Below are positions 30,185 through 37,125 of a stretch of 64,000 bases of DNA, one piece after another. The stretch spans positions 620,001 to 684,000 of the forward strand of contig NZ_CP154859.1 of NCBI RefSeq assembly GCF_039614725.1, read 5' to 3'. Within the stretch, counting starts at the first letter, position 1, and each line of letters starts with the position of its first letter. The notes below the pieces were generated by a model. That model was not told where the DNA came from. It worked only from the letters and a program-made list of their open reading frames with translations, and searched no databases. The translations under genes and the position numbers were made by a program. This DNA is from Thauera sp. JM12B12 (GTDB lineage: Bacteria > Pseudomonadota > Gammaproteobacteria > Burkholderiales > Rhodocyclaceae).

Positions 30185-30682
30185 TCAGCGCTGCTGCGCG
30201 GCCAGCTGGAGGATGCCGTCGAGCGCGCGGATGACCGTCTGCCGACGCACCGCGGCGCGGTCGCCGGGAAACCGTGCGGTGATGGTCCGGGTAGGCTGGC
30301 CGTGGACGGCCCAGCCGATGCAGACCATGCCGACCGGCTTGGTCGCGGTGCCGCCGCTCGGGCCGGCGACGCCCGAGACCGCCACGGCGCACTGCGCGAG
30401 GCTGCGGGCCAGGGCGCCCTCGGCCATCTCGCGCACGGTCGCCTCGCTGACCGCGCCATGGGTGGCGAGCGTCGCGGTCGCCACCCCGAGCATGTCCGCC
30501 TTGGCCTCGTTGGAGTAGGTGACGAAGCCGCGGTCGAACCAGGCCGAGCTGCCGCTTACCGCGGTGATCGCTTCGGCGATCCAGCCGCCGGTGCACGACT
30601 CGGCGGTGGCGAGCCGCCAGCCACGTGTTGCCAGGGCGGTGCCGACCCGGGCGGCGAGGATGTCGAGTTCGGTGTCGGTCAT
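30185..30682 (-). CDS. Nicotinamide-nucleotide amidase (CinA C-terminal / PncC family)
   Basis: 165 residues, the stand-alone CinA C-terminal domain. It hydrolyses NMN to NaMN and ammonia for pyridine nucleotide salvage. The diagnostic N-terminal LATAESCTGGWIAEAIT, the central FVTYSNEAKADMLGV, and AVSGVAGPSGGTATKPVG are present. It is third in thiL-pgpA-cinA, 4 bp after pgpA, and is next to recA, the gene order that gave the family its competence/damage-inducible name. Confidence 0.92.
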   Translation of the reverse strand: MTDTELDILAARVGTALATRGWRLATAESCTGGWIAEAITAVSGSSAWFDRGFVTYSNEAKADMLGVATATLATHGAVSEATVREMAEGALARSLAQCAVAVSGVAGPSGGTATKPVGMVCIGWAVHGQPTRTITARFPGDRAAVRRQTVIRALDGILQLAAQQR

Positions 30683-30686
30683 CGGT

Positions 30687-31169
30687 TCAGACTCCGATCA
30701 GACTGACCAGGATGGCGAGCGCGAGCAGGGTATAGCCGGCCGCGACGAGGTCGTCGAACATCACGCCGAAGCCGCCCTTGAAGCTGCGGTCGGCCCAGCG
30801 CACCGGCGGCGGCTTGACGATGTCGAAGAAGCGGAACAGCGCCACTGCCGTCGCCTGCCAGAGCACGGTCTTGGGGGCGAACAGGAGCACCAGCCAGGTT
30901 GCGACCATCTCGTCCCAGACGATGCCGCCATGGTCGGGCACGCCGAGCGCGCGGCCGGTGCGCTCGGCGGCGAGCACACCGGCGACGAAGAGGCTGACGA
31001 GCAGGGCGAGGAACACGAACTCCGACAGCGGCGTGCGGATCAGCGGGTACAGCGCCCATGCCAGCAGCGTGCCCATCGTGCCCGGCGCCCATGGCGACAG
31101 CCCGGACCCGAAGCCGAGCGAGATGAAGTGGGCGGGGTGACTCATCATCAGGCGGAGGGTGGGGCGCAT
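30687..31169 (-). CDS. pgpA: Phosphatidylglycerophosphatase A
   Basis: 160 residues. It dephosphorylates phosphatidylglycerophosphate to phosphatidylglycerol at the inner membrane. The N-terminal SLGFGSGLSPWAPGTMGTLLAW, the metal-binding IVWDEMVATWLVLL and the C-terminal GGFGVMFDDLVAAGYT, with hydrophobic segments between, define the PgpA family. The start at 31169 adds a short charged lead before the first helix. It lies between thiL and cinA on the same strand. Confidence 0.93.
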   Translation of the reverse strand: MRPTLRLMMSHPAHFISLGFGSGLSPWAPGTMGTLLAWALYPLIRTPLSEFVFLALLVSLFVAGVLAAERTGRALGVPDHGGIVWDEMVATWLVLLFAPKTVLWQATAVALFRFFDIVKPPPVRWADRSFKGGFGVMFDDLVAAGYTLLALAILVSLIGV

Positions 31170-31234
31170 GGTGGTATCGGGGGTCGTATGCGGGAGGCGG
31201 TCGCCGCCCAGGCGGGGTGCCGAGCGTGTGCGTG

Positions 31235-32194
31235 TCAGCAGAAGTGATCGTAGCCCGTGCGGGCGCTGCGTACGAGCGTGCCGTCGGCCTCGTGCAGCCG
31301 GAGCTCACCCGCCTCGGCGGTCAGCTCGCCGATGCGGTGCAGTGCCAGCCCGAGGCGCAGGGCGAGCGCCTCCACCTCGGCGCGGCATGCGGCCGGCGCG
31401 GTGAACAGCAGTTCGTAGTCGTCACCGCCGCCGAGCAGGCTGCGCCGGGCGAGCGCAGGGTCGGCTCCGGTGGCGACCAGCGCAGGCAGTGGTAGCGCGG
31501 CCACGTCGATGCGGGCGCCCGTGCCCGAGGCCTCCAGGATGTGGCCGAGATCGCCGAGCAGGCCGTCGGAGACGTCCAGCATCGCGGAGGCCAGCCCGCG
31601 CAGCGCCAGGCCCAGCGCGACACGCGGCTGCGGGCGCTGCAGCGCGGCGATGCAGGTCGCGTGACCCGCTGGCGACAAGGCGGTCTCGCCCCGGAGCGCG
31701 GCGAGGCCGAGCGCGGCCCGGCCGGGTTGCCCCGATACCCACAGGTCGTCGCCGGGGCGCCCGCCCGCACGCGTGATCGCTGCGCCCTGCGGAACTTCGC
31801 CGAGCAGGGTCACCGACAGCGTGAGCGGCCCGCGCGTGGTGTCACCGCCGGCGAGGTCGATGTCGTGCGCGCCGGCGCAGGCGAAGAAGCCGCGCGCGAA
31901 GGCGGCGATCCAGGCTTCGTCCGCGACCGGGAGCGCGAGCGCGAGGAAGGCCCAGCGCGGACGTGCGCCCATCGCAGCGAGGTCGGAGACGTTGACGGCG
32001 AGCGTCTTCCAGCCGAGGTCCTCGGGGTCGGTGTCGGCGAAGAAATGGGTGCCGGCCACCAGCATGTCGGTCGTCACCGCGAGCTGCGAGCCGGGCTGGG
32101 CGCGCAGCAGCGCGGCGTCGTCGCCGACGGCGAGGTCGGTGTGGCGGGGGGCGCGGGTGAAGTGGCGCCGGATCAGGTCGAACTCGGAGGGCAT
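31235..32194 (-). CDS. thiL: Thiamine-monophosphate kinase
   Basis: 319 residues. It phosphorylates thiamine monophosphate to thiamine pyrophosphate. Motifs of the PurM/ThiL superfamily include AVGDDAALLR, VTTDMLVAGTHF, VNVSDLAAMGARPRWAF, AGGDTTRGPLTLSVTLLG and LLGGGDDYELLFT. It is the first gene of the minus-strand run thiL-pgpA-cinA. Upstream lies a block of degenerate REP repeats and then ubiT. Confidence 0.94.
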   Translation of the reverse strand: MPSEFDLIRRHFTRAPRHTDLAVGDDAALLRAQPGSQLAVTTDMLVAGTHFFADTDPEDLGWKTLAVNVSDLAAMGARPRWAFLALALPVADEAWIAAFARGFFACAGAHDIDLAGGDTTRGPLTLSVTLLGEVPQGAAITRAGGRPGDDLWVSGQPGRAALGLAALRGETALSPAGHATCIAALQRPQPRVALGLALRGLASAMLDVSDGLLGDLGHILEASGTGARIDVAALPLPALVATGADPALARRSLLGGGDDYELLFTAPAACRAEVEALALRLGLALHRIGELTAEAGELRLHEADGTLVRSARTGYDHFC

Positions 32195-32529
32195 TGCGAG
32201 GTGCGGCGCCGGGAGCGGGGGCCGGAGTGGGGACGGGCGCCTAGCTTACCGCACACGCGGCAGCGCACGGATCGTCCATGCACGCGTAGCGGGGCGATCG
32301 CGGCGAGCGGCGCCGCACCGCATGGCAGCGGGCTGGCCCGCGAAAGTGCTGGCTCCGGTCTGCATTCGCGGACAAGCCCGCTCCCACAAGGAACCTGCCC
32401 GCAGCGGTTCAGGATGCACCATTCGCGGGCAGGCCCCTCCTGCAAAGCCTGCCTGAAGCGGTTCAGGGGGCTCCATGCGCGAGCAGGTCCGCCCACGTCA
32501 TCCGTAGGCAGCTCTTGCGCAGACGCGGC
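32195..32529. other. Intergenic stretch with degenerate REP copies
   Basis: A 335-bp gap between thiL and ubiT without a credible gene. It contains three decayed REP-like elements (see the repeat at 32326-32445) and the phrase GCAGCGGTTCAGGATGCACC partly repeated as GAAGCGGTTCAGGGGGCTCC about 55 nt later. No strong promoter or terminator was recognised. Confidence 0.6.
32326..32445. repeat. Degenerate REP elements
   Basis: An inverted pair is formed by a copy starting GCAGCGGGCTGGCCCGCGAA at 32326 and a minus-oriented copy at 32365-32387 (TTCGCGGACAAGCCCGCTCC then CAC). A third, weaker copy begins TTCGCGGGCAGGCCCCTCC at 32422. They differ from the clean copies elsewhere in the window at a few bases, suggesting older insertions. 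Confidence 0.65.
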
Positions 32530-33063
32530 TCAGCGCCGCCCGGCGAGCCTGTTCTTGAGCGCGTCCCAGTCGACCGCGTCGAGCGTGTTCTTCACCAGCA
32601 GTCCGAGCTCGGTGTCGCCTTCCATGCGCAGGCGGCGGCTGAAGAACAGTGTGTCGGGGTCCTCCTCGCGCAGCGCCAGCGCGATGAAGTCGCGGGTGGT
32701 GGCGGAGATGACGAGGTCGGGCTTCGTGCCCGTGGGCGGGCTGGCGCGGCGGAAGCCCGTCTCGGTGAGGCTGAAGTCGAGCGTCAGTCCGGCATCGAGC
32801 ACGCGCATCTGCAGGTGGCGTCCGCTCAGCGGCTCGAGGGTGTCGCGCGGCAGGATGCGGCCCAGCGCGAGGTTGAGCGCGAGCGTCAGGGCATGGGTGG
32901 GCGGCTGCTGCGGCAGGCGGGCGACGAGCCTGGCCAGCGCCGCGGGCACGGTGAAGTCGGGAACGCGGAAGGCCTCCAGGCGTTCGCCGATGCGCTGGCG
33001 CAGGCTGCCGGGGAGCAGCGCGGCGGGCAGGGGCGGACGGGGGAGCGAGGGCAGGGCGGGCAT
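32530..33063 (-). CDS. ubiT: Ubiquinone anaerobic biosynthesis accessory factor UbiT (SCP2 domain)
   Basis: 177 residues with a sterol-carrier-protein-2 fold in the second half (about 75-165; SGRHLQMRVLDAGLTLDFSL, ATTRDFIALALREEDPDTLFFSRRLRMEGDTELGL). UbiT binds hydrophobic ubiquinone intermediates and, with UbiU and UbiV, is needed for ubiquinone synthesis without oxygen. The neighbours upstream are ubiV and ubiU, which makes the assignment firm. Two REPINs separate it from ubiV. Confidence 0.92.
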   Translation of the reverse strand: MPALPSLPRPPLPAALLPGSLRQRIGERLEAFRVPDFTVPAALARLVARLPQQPPTHALTLALNLALGRILPRDTLEPLSGRHLQMRVLDAGLTLDFSLTETGFRRASPPTGTKPDLVISATTRDFIALALREEDPDTLFFSRRLRMEGDTELGLLVKNTLDAVDWDALKNRLAGRR

Positions 33064-33125
33064 GTTCGGTCTCCGAAAGCGGGGCAGGGAGGGCAGCGAG
33101 ATCCCTTATGTGGGAGCAACTCTCT

Positions 33126-33193
33126 GCGGGAGCGGGCTTGCCGGCGAATGTCGCAAGATCAAGCGCCGCTTTCGCGGCCAAGGCCGCTCCCAC
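33126..33193. repeat. REPIN (inverted REP pair) 1
   Basis: A plus-oriented REP at 33126-33148 (core GGAGCGGGCTTGCCGGCGAA) faces a minus-oriented REP at 33171-33193 (core TTCGCGGCCAAGGCCGCTCC), with 22 nt between. The pair can fold as one long hairpin in the ubiV-ubiT spacer. Confidence 0.85.
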
Positions 33194-33217
33194 GCGGCGG
33201 GGTGGCGCGATGCCGGT

Positions 33218-33285
33218 GTGGGAGCGGGCTTGCCCGCGAACTGGCGACGACCCCGCGCGCCATTCGCGGCCAGGTCCGCTCCCAC
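33218..33285. repeat. REPIN (inverted REP pair) 2
   Basis: A plus REP at 33218-33240 (core GGAGCGGGCTTGCCCGCGAA) and a minus REP at 33263-33285 (core TTCGCGGCCAGGTCCGCTCC) are separated by 22 nt. The right end is 3 nt from the ubiV stop, so the hairpin would form at the 3' end of the ubiV message. Confidence 0.88.
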
Positions 33286-33288
33286 GGT

Positions 33289-34200
33289 TCAGGCGGCGAT
33301 GTACTGCTCGACGCCGGCACGACCGTGCCAGAAGCCGTTGCACGGCGCCTCGACCATCAGCGGGCGGCTGGCGGCGAGTGCGGCAGCCGGTGCCTGATGG
33401 CCGTCGAGCGCAGCGCGGAAGAGCTCGATGATGGCGCGGGTGTGCGCGCCCTGCGGGCTGATGCGCAGCACCTCCGCGCTCTTCTGTACCGCGGGCAGGT
33501 CGCCGAGCAGGTTGTGCACCCGCGCCGACTGGGTCTGCACGCCGTTCAGGGTCAGGAAGGGCTCGCCCTCGCGGGTGCGCAGCGTGATGCCGTCCATGAT
33601 CGACAGGCAGCGGAACTCGCAGGTGTCCTTCTGCAGGTTGAAATGGCGGGCGGTGAAGCAGCGCGCCGAGTGCGCCAGCGGCAGGCGGCCGTAGGCGAAG
33701 ACCTCGGTCTCGACCGGCGCCGGCAGCGCGGCGCGCACCTCGGCCAGTGCCGCGCCCGCGAGCTCGGGGGCGACCGCCCAGCGCGTGGCGCCAGCGTCGA
33801 TCATCAGCTGCAGCGTGCTCGGGTTGAAGAGGTTCAGCGTCGGGCCGGCGACCCAGTTCCTGACGCCGGCCTCGGCGAGCAGGCGCACGGCACCCATGTC
33901 GTTGGCCTCGACGCGGAAGCCGGGCTCGCCCTCGGCGCTCTGGCGCACGATGCGGCGCATCACCTTGAGGTCGGATTCGGATTCGATCAGGCCCTGGGTG
34001 CTGATCACCACTTCCTTGCCGGCGGCGGCGAGCACCTCGCCGACCTCGAGCCAGTCCTCGAGGCGCAGTTCGTGGCGGCGCGAGCACACCGTCTCGCCGA
34101 GATAGACGGTGTCGAGCGGCGCGTCGGCCATGTCGGCGTAGAAGTCGAGCACGCTCTGGTGGGGCCAGTAGTAGAGCAGGGGGCCGAGGGCGATTTTCAT
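33289..34200 (-). CDS. ubiV: Oxygen-independent ubiquinone hydroxylation protein UbiV (U32 family)
   Basis: 303 residues from ATG 34200 (MKIALGPLLYYW). UbiV forms a complex with UbiU that hydroxylates the ubiquinone ring without O2, using prephenate as oxygen donor in E. coli. The [4Fe-4S] ligands are Cys39, Cys181, Cys194 and Cys198, matching the spacing in E. coli UbiV. It lies between ubiU and ubiT, 120 bp after ubiU. ATG 34215 is a less likely alternative start. Confidence 0.94.
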   Translation of the reverse strand: MKIALGPLLYYWPHQSVLDFYADMADAPLDTVYLGETVCSRRHELRLEDWLEVGEVLAAAGKEVVISTQGLIESESDLKVMRRIVRQSAEGEPGFRVEANDMGAVRLLAEAGVRNWVAGPTLNLFNPSTLQLMIDAGATRWAVAPELAGAALAEVRAALPAPVETEVFAYGRLPLAHSARCFTARHFNLQKDTCEFRCLSIMDGITLRTREGEPFLTLNGVQTQSARVHNLLGDLPAVQKSAEVLRISPQGAHTRAIIELFRAALDGHQAPAAALAASRPLMVEAPCNGFWHGRAGVEQYIAA

Positions 34201-34320
34201 GGGGGCGGTTCTCATCTCAATGGCATGTCGCCACGGTGCCGCTGCGCGCATCGGGGGCGCGTCGAGCGGGCGCGGCGATCGGGTTGTGCACGGCAGGCTG
34301 GGGCGTGATCGAGCAGTCGC

Positions 34321-35337
34321 TCACTTCCACGGCCGGTAGTAGGCGCCCAGCGTGTGGCTCTGGCCTTCGGAGACCTTGTTGAGCTCGGCCATCCACGCCG
34401 GCAGCACGGCAAAGCCTTCGGCGCCGCCGGCCTTGAGCTTGTCGAGCGCGGCGCGCCACACCTTGGTGACCTGGGCGACGTAGGCCGGGCTGCGCTGGCG
34501 GCCCTCGATCTTGATCGCGCGGATGCCGATGCGGGCGAGCTCGGGGAGCAGCTCGAGGGTGTTGAGGCTGGTGGGTTCCTCGAGCGCGTAGTAGGTCTCG
34601 TCGTTGACCTCGAAGCGGCCCTTGCACAGCGTCGGGTAGCCAGCGCGCTCGCCGTCGGCGAAGCGGTCGATGAGGATGCCGTTCAGCCGCGTCTCCATGC
34701 CGCGCGGGGTGTCTTCCCAGCGCACGTGCTTGCCTGGCGAGCAGGCGCCGTTGCAGTTGGGCGATGCGCCGGTGGCGTAGGCCGACAGTGCGCAGCGGCC
34801 TTCCACCATCACGCACAGGCCGCCGAAGCCGAAGACCTCGATCTCGACCGGGGTGTGGGCGATCACGCTCTCGACCTGTGCCATCGACAGCACGCGCGGC
34901 AGCACCGCGCGCTGGATGCCGAAACGCTCATGGTAGTAGTTGATCGCTTCGTAGCTGGTGGCGGAGCCCTGCACCGAAAGGTGCAGGCGCAGCTGCGGGT
35001 GCGTCTTCGCGGCGTAGGCCATGAGGCCGGGGTCGGCGAGGATCAGCGCGTCGACGCCGAACTCGGCGGCGCGGTCGATGGCCTGCGTCCAGCTCGACCA
35101 GTTGGCGGTCTGTGGGTAGGTGTTGAGCGCGAGCAGCACCTTCCTGCCGCGGGTGTGGGCGTAGGCGATGCCCTCGCGCATCTGCGGCGGATCGAAGTTG
35201 AGGCCGGTGAAGTTGCGCGCGTTGGTGGCGTCCTTGAAGCCGAGGTAGACGCAGTCGGCGCCGTGATCGACGGCGGTCTTGAGGGCCGGCAGGCTGCCGG
35301 CGGGGCAGACGAGCTCGATCGGGTGAGGCACGGTCAT
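34321..35337 (-). CDS. ubiU: Oxygen-independent ubiquinone hydroxylation protein UbiU (U32 family)
   Basis: 338 residues from ATG 35337. The N-terminus IELVCPAGSLPALKTAVDHGADCVYLG is typical of peptidase-U32-fold proteins. Cluster ligands are Cys175 and Cys182 (GGLCVMVEGRC), then Cys195 or Cys199 (PNCNGAC) and Cys238. First gene of ubiU-ubiV-ubiT. Possession of this set suits a facultative denitrifier that needs ubiquinone under anoxia. A REPIN lies in the 205-bp gap upstream, leaving little room for a promoter on the symporter-proximal side. Confidence 0.95.
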   Translation of the reverse strand: MTVPHPIELVCPAGSLPALKTAVDHGADCVYLGFKDATNARNFTGLNFDPPQMREGIAYAHTRGRKVLLALNTYPQTANWSSWTQAIDRAAEFGVDALILADPGLMAYAAKTHPQLRLHLSVQGSATSYEAINYYHERFGIQRAVLPRVLSMAQVESVIAHTPVEIEVFGFGGLCVMVEGRCALSAYATGASPNCNGACSPGKHVRWEDTPRGMETRLNGILIDRFADGERAGYPTLCKGRFEVNDETYYALEEPTSLNTLELLPELARIGIRAIKIEGRQRSPAYVAQVTKVWRAALDKLKAGGAEGFAVLPAWMAELNKVSEGQSHTLGAYYRPWK

Positions 35338-35446
35338 GGCGGACGGAATCCGGGGCAAAAAACGCCGCAACCATAAACGAGGCCGGCGGCGCCCGCGTTG
35401 ATCGTCATCAAACGCAGGCGCCCACTTCAAGGTGCCGCTGGTTTTC

Positions 35447-35512
35447 GTGGGAGCGGGCTTGCCCGCGAACAGTGCGCTCGACGCCCTTATTCGCGGGCAA
35501 GCCCGCTCCCAC
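35447..35512. repeat. REPIN (inverted REP pair) 3
   Basis: Two identical REPs in opposite orientation: 35447-35469 (core GGAGCGGGCTTGCCCGCGAA) and 35490-35512, with a 20-nt spacer. The 23-bp arms are perfect complements. It sits between ubiU and the symporter gene and may act as a 3' mRNA-stabilising hairpin for the symporter transcript. Confidence 0.9.
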
Positions 35513-35542
35513 AGAGCCCGGGGCCTCCCACAGGGCTCGGGG

Positions 35543-37003
35543 TCAGCGATGCGTGTGGTAGGTGCCCGCCGCGGCGTGGTGCCCGCCCATATGCGGGCGA
35601 TGGTGCGGCTTCGGGCCGAGCAGGCCGCCGACCAGCATGCCGAGCGTGCTTGCCGCCAGGCCGTAGAGCTGGGGTTCGATGTCGCCTTCGGGGACGAAGA
35701 GCTCGAACAGGATCCAGGTGGAGAGGCCAAGGATGATCGCGAGCGCCGCGCCCAGGTTGTTGGCGCGCTTCCAGAACAGTCCGGCGGCGAGCGGTACGAA
35801 GGCACCGGCGAGCGTCACGCGGTAGGCGTTCTCGACCATGTGGTGGATGCTGGCCTCGGTGGTGGTGGCGTACCAGGTGACGAAGATCGTGAAGATCACC
35901 ACGGTCACGCGCGTGCTGAGCAGGAAGGCGCGGTCGCTCATCCCGGGAATGAAGCCGCGCAGCACGTTCTCGGAGAAGGTCACCGAGGGCGCCAGCAGCG
36001 TGCCCGACGCGGTAGACATGATCACCGACAGCAGCGCGCCGAAGAAGATCACCTGGGCATAGAAGGGCATGTACTGCAGGATCAGGGTGGGCAGGATGAG
36101 CTGCGAGTCCTGCTCCATCAGGCGCGCGACCATGGCGGGGTCGATGATGTTGGCGGTGTAGGCGAGGAACAGCGGCACCGCGGCGAAGAAGAAGTAGCTC
36201 ACGCCGCCGAGCGTGGTGCCCCACACCGCGACCGTCTCGTTCTTCGACGAATTGACGCGCTGGAACACGTCCTGCTGCGGGATCGAGCCGAGCGCCATGG
36301 TGGCGAAGGCGGCGAACCAGGCGACCATGTCCACCAGGTCGAGCGTGGGCAGGAACTCGAACTTGCCTTCCGCGGCGGCCTTGCTGATCACGTTCTCGAA
36401 GCCGCCCGCCATGTCGCCGGCGATCCAGCTCACCCAGACCAGGCCGATCACGATCACGATCATCTGCACGAAGGTGGTCATCGCCACCGACCACATGCCG
36501 CCGAACAGGGTGTAGACCAGCACCACGCCGGCGCCGATCAGCATGCCCTGGTTCATGCTCACCAGGTCGCCCGACAGCACGTTGAACACCAGGCCGAGCG
36601 CGGTCACCTGCGCCGCCACCCAGCCGAGGTAGGACAGCACGATGCAGATCGACAGCACCAGCTCGGTCGTGCGGTTGTAGCGCATGCGGAAGAAGTCGCC
36701 CAGCGTGAGCAGGTTCATGCGGTACAGCGGGCGGGCGAAGATGAGGCCGAAGAGGATCAGGCAGGCCGAGGCCCCGAGCGGGTCGGAGATCAGGCCGCGG
36801 AAGCCTTCCTCGATGAAGGTGGCGGAGATCCCGAGCACGGTCTCGGCGCCGAACCAGGTGGCGAACACCATGGCCAGCACGATGATCATCGGCAGGTTGC
36901 GGCCGGCGGTGATGTAGTCACGCGCGTTGTGCACCCGGGTGGCGGCATACAGGCCGATGCCGATGGAGACGACGAGATAGGCGACGACAAGCCAGAGCAG
37001 CAT
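35543..37003 (-). CDS. Sodium:solute symporter (SSS family) with His-rich tail
   Basis: 486 residues from ATG 37003, with about 13 transmembrane segments of the LeuT-like SSS fold (PutP/PanF relatives). Landmarks are TAGRNLPMIIVLAMVFATWFGAETVLG near the N-terminus and the central SIPQQDVFQRVNSSKNE. The C-terminal cytosolic tail PHHRPHMGGHHAAAGTYHTH holds seven histidines in about 20 residues and could bind metal. The substrate is unknown; the gene upstream makes an arginine/ornithine-degrading enzyme, so an amino-acid substrate such as arginine, ornithine or proline is an attractive guess. Confidence 0.87.
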   Translation of the reverse strand: MLLWLVVAYLVVSIGIGLYAATRVHNARDYITAGRNLPMIIVLAMVFATWFGAETVLGISATFIEEGFRGLISDPLGASACLILFGLIFARPLYRMNLLTLGDFFRMRYNRTTELVLSICIVLSYLGWVAAQVTALGLVFNVLSGDLVSMNQGMLIGAGVVLVYTLFGGMWSVAMTTFVQMIVIVIGLVWVSWIAGDMAGGFENVISKAAAEGKFEFLPTLDLVDMVAWFAAFATMALGSIPQQDVFQRVNSSKNETVAVWGTTLGGVSYFFFAAVPLFLAYTANIIDPAMVARLMEQDSQLILPTLILQYMPFYAQVIFFGALLSVIMSTASGTLLAPSVTFSENVLRGFIPGMSDRAFLLSTRVTVVIFTIFVTWYATTTEASIHHMVENAYRVTLAGAFVPLAAGLFWKRANNLGAALAIILGLSTWILFELFVPEGDIEPQLYGLAASTLGMLVGGLLGPKPHHRPHMGGHHAAAGTYHTHR

Positions 37004-37125
37004 GATTAGGCCCTTCGTGATGGCGCATCCGCGCGCGGTGAGCGAAAAAAGAGGGCGCGAGTTTAACAACAGAAGGGCGTCGCCGGGGGCGCGAATCGCA
37101 CGCCAAGGGCTTGATCGCTCGCGAT

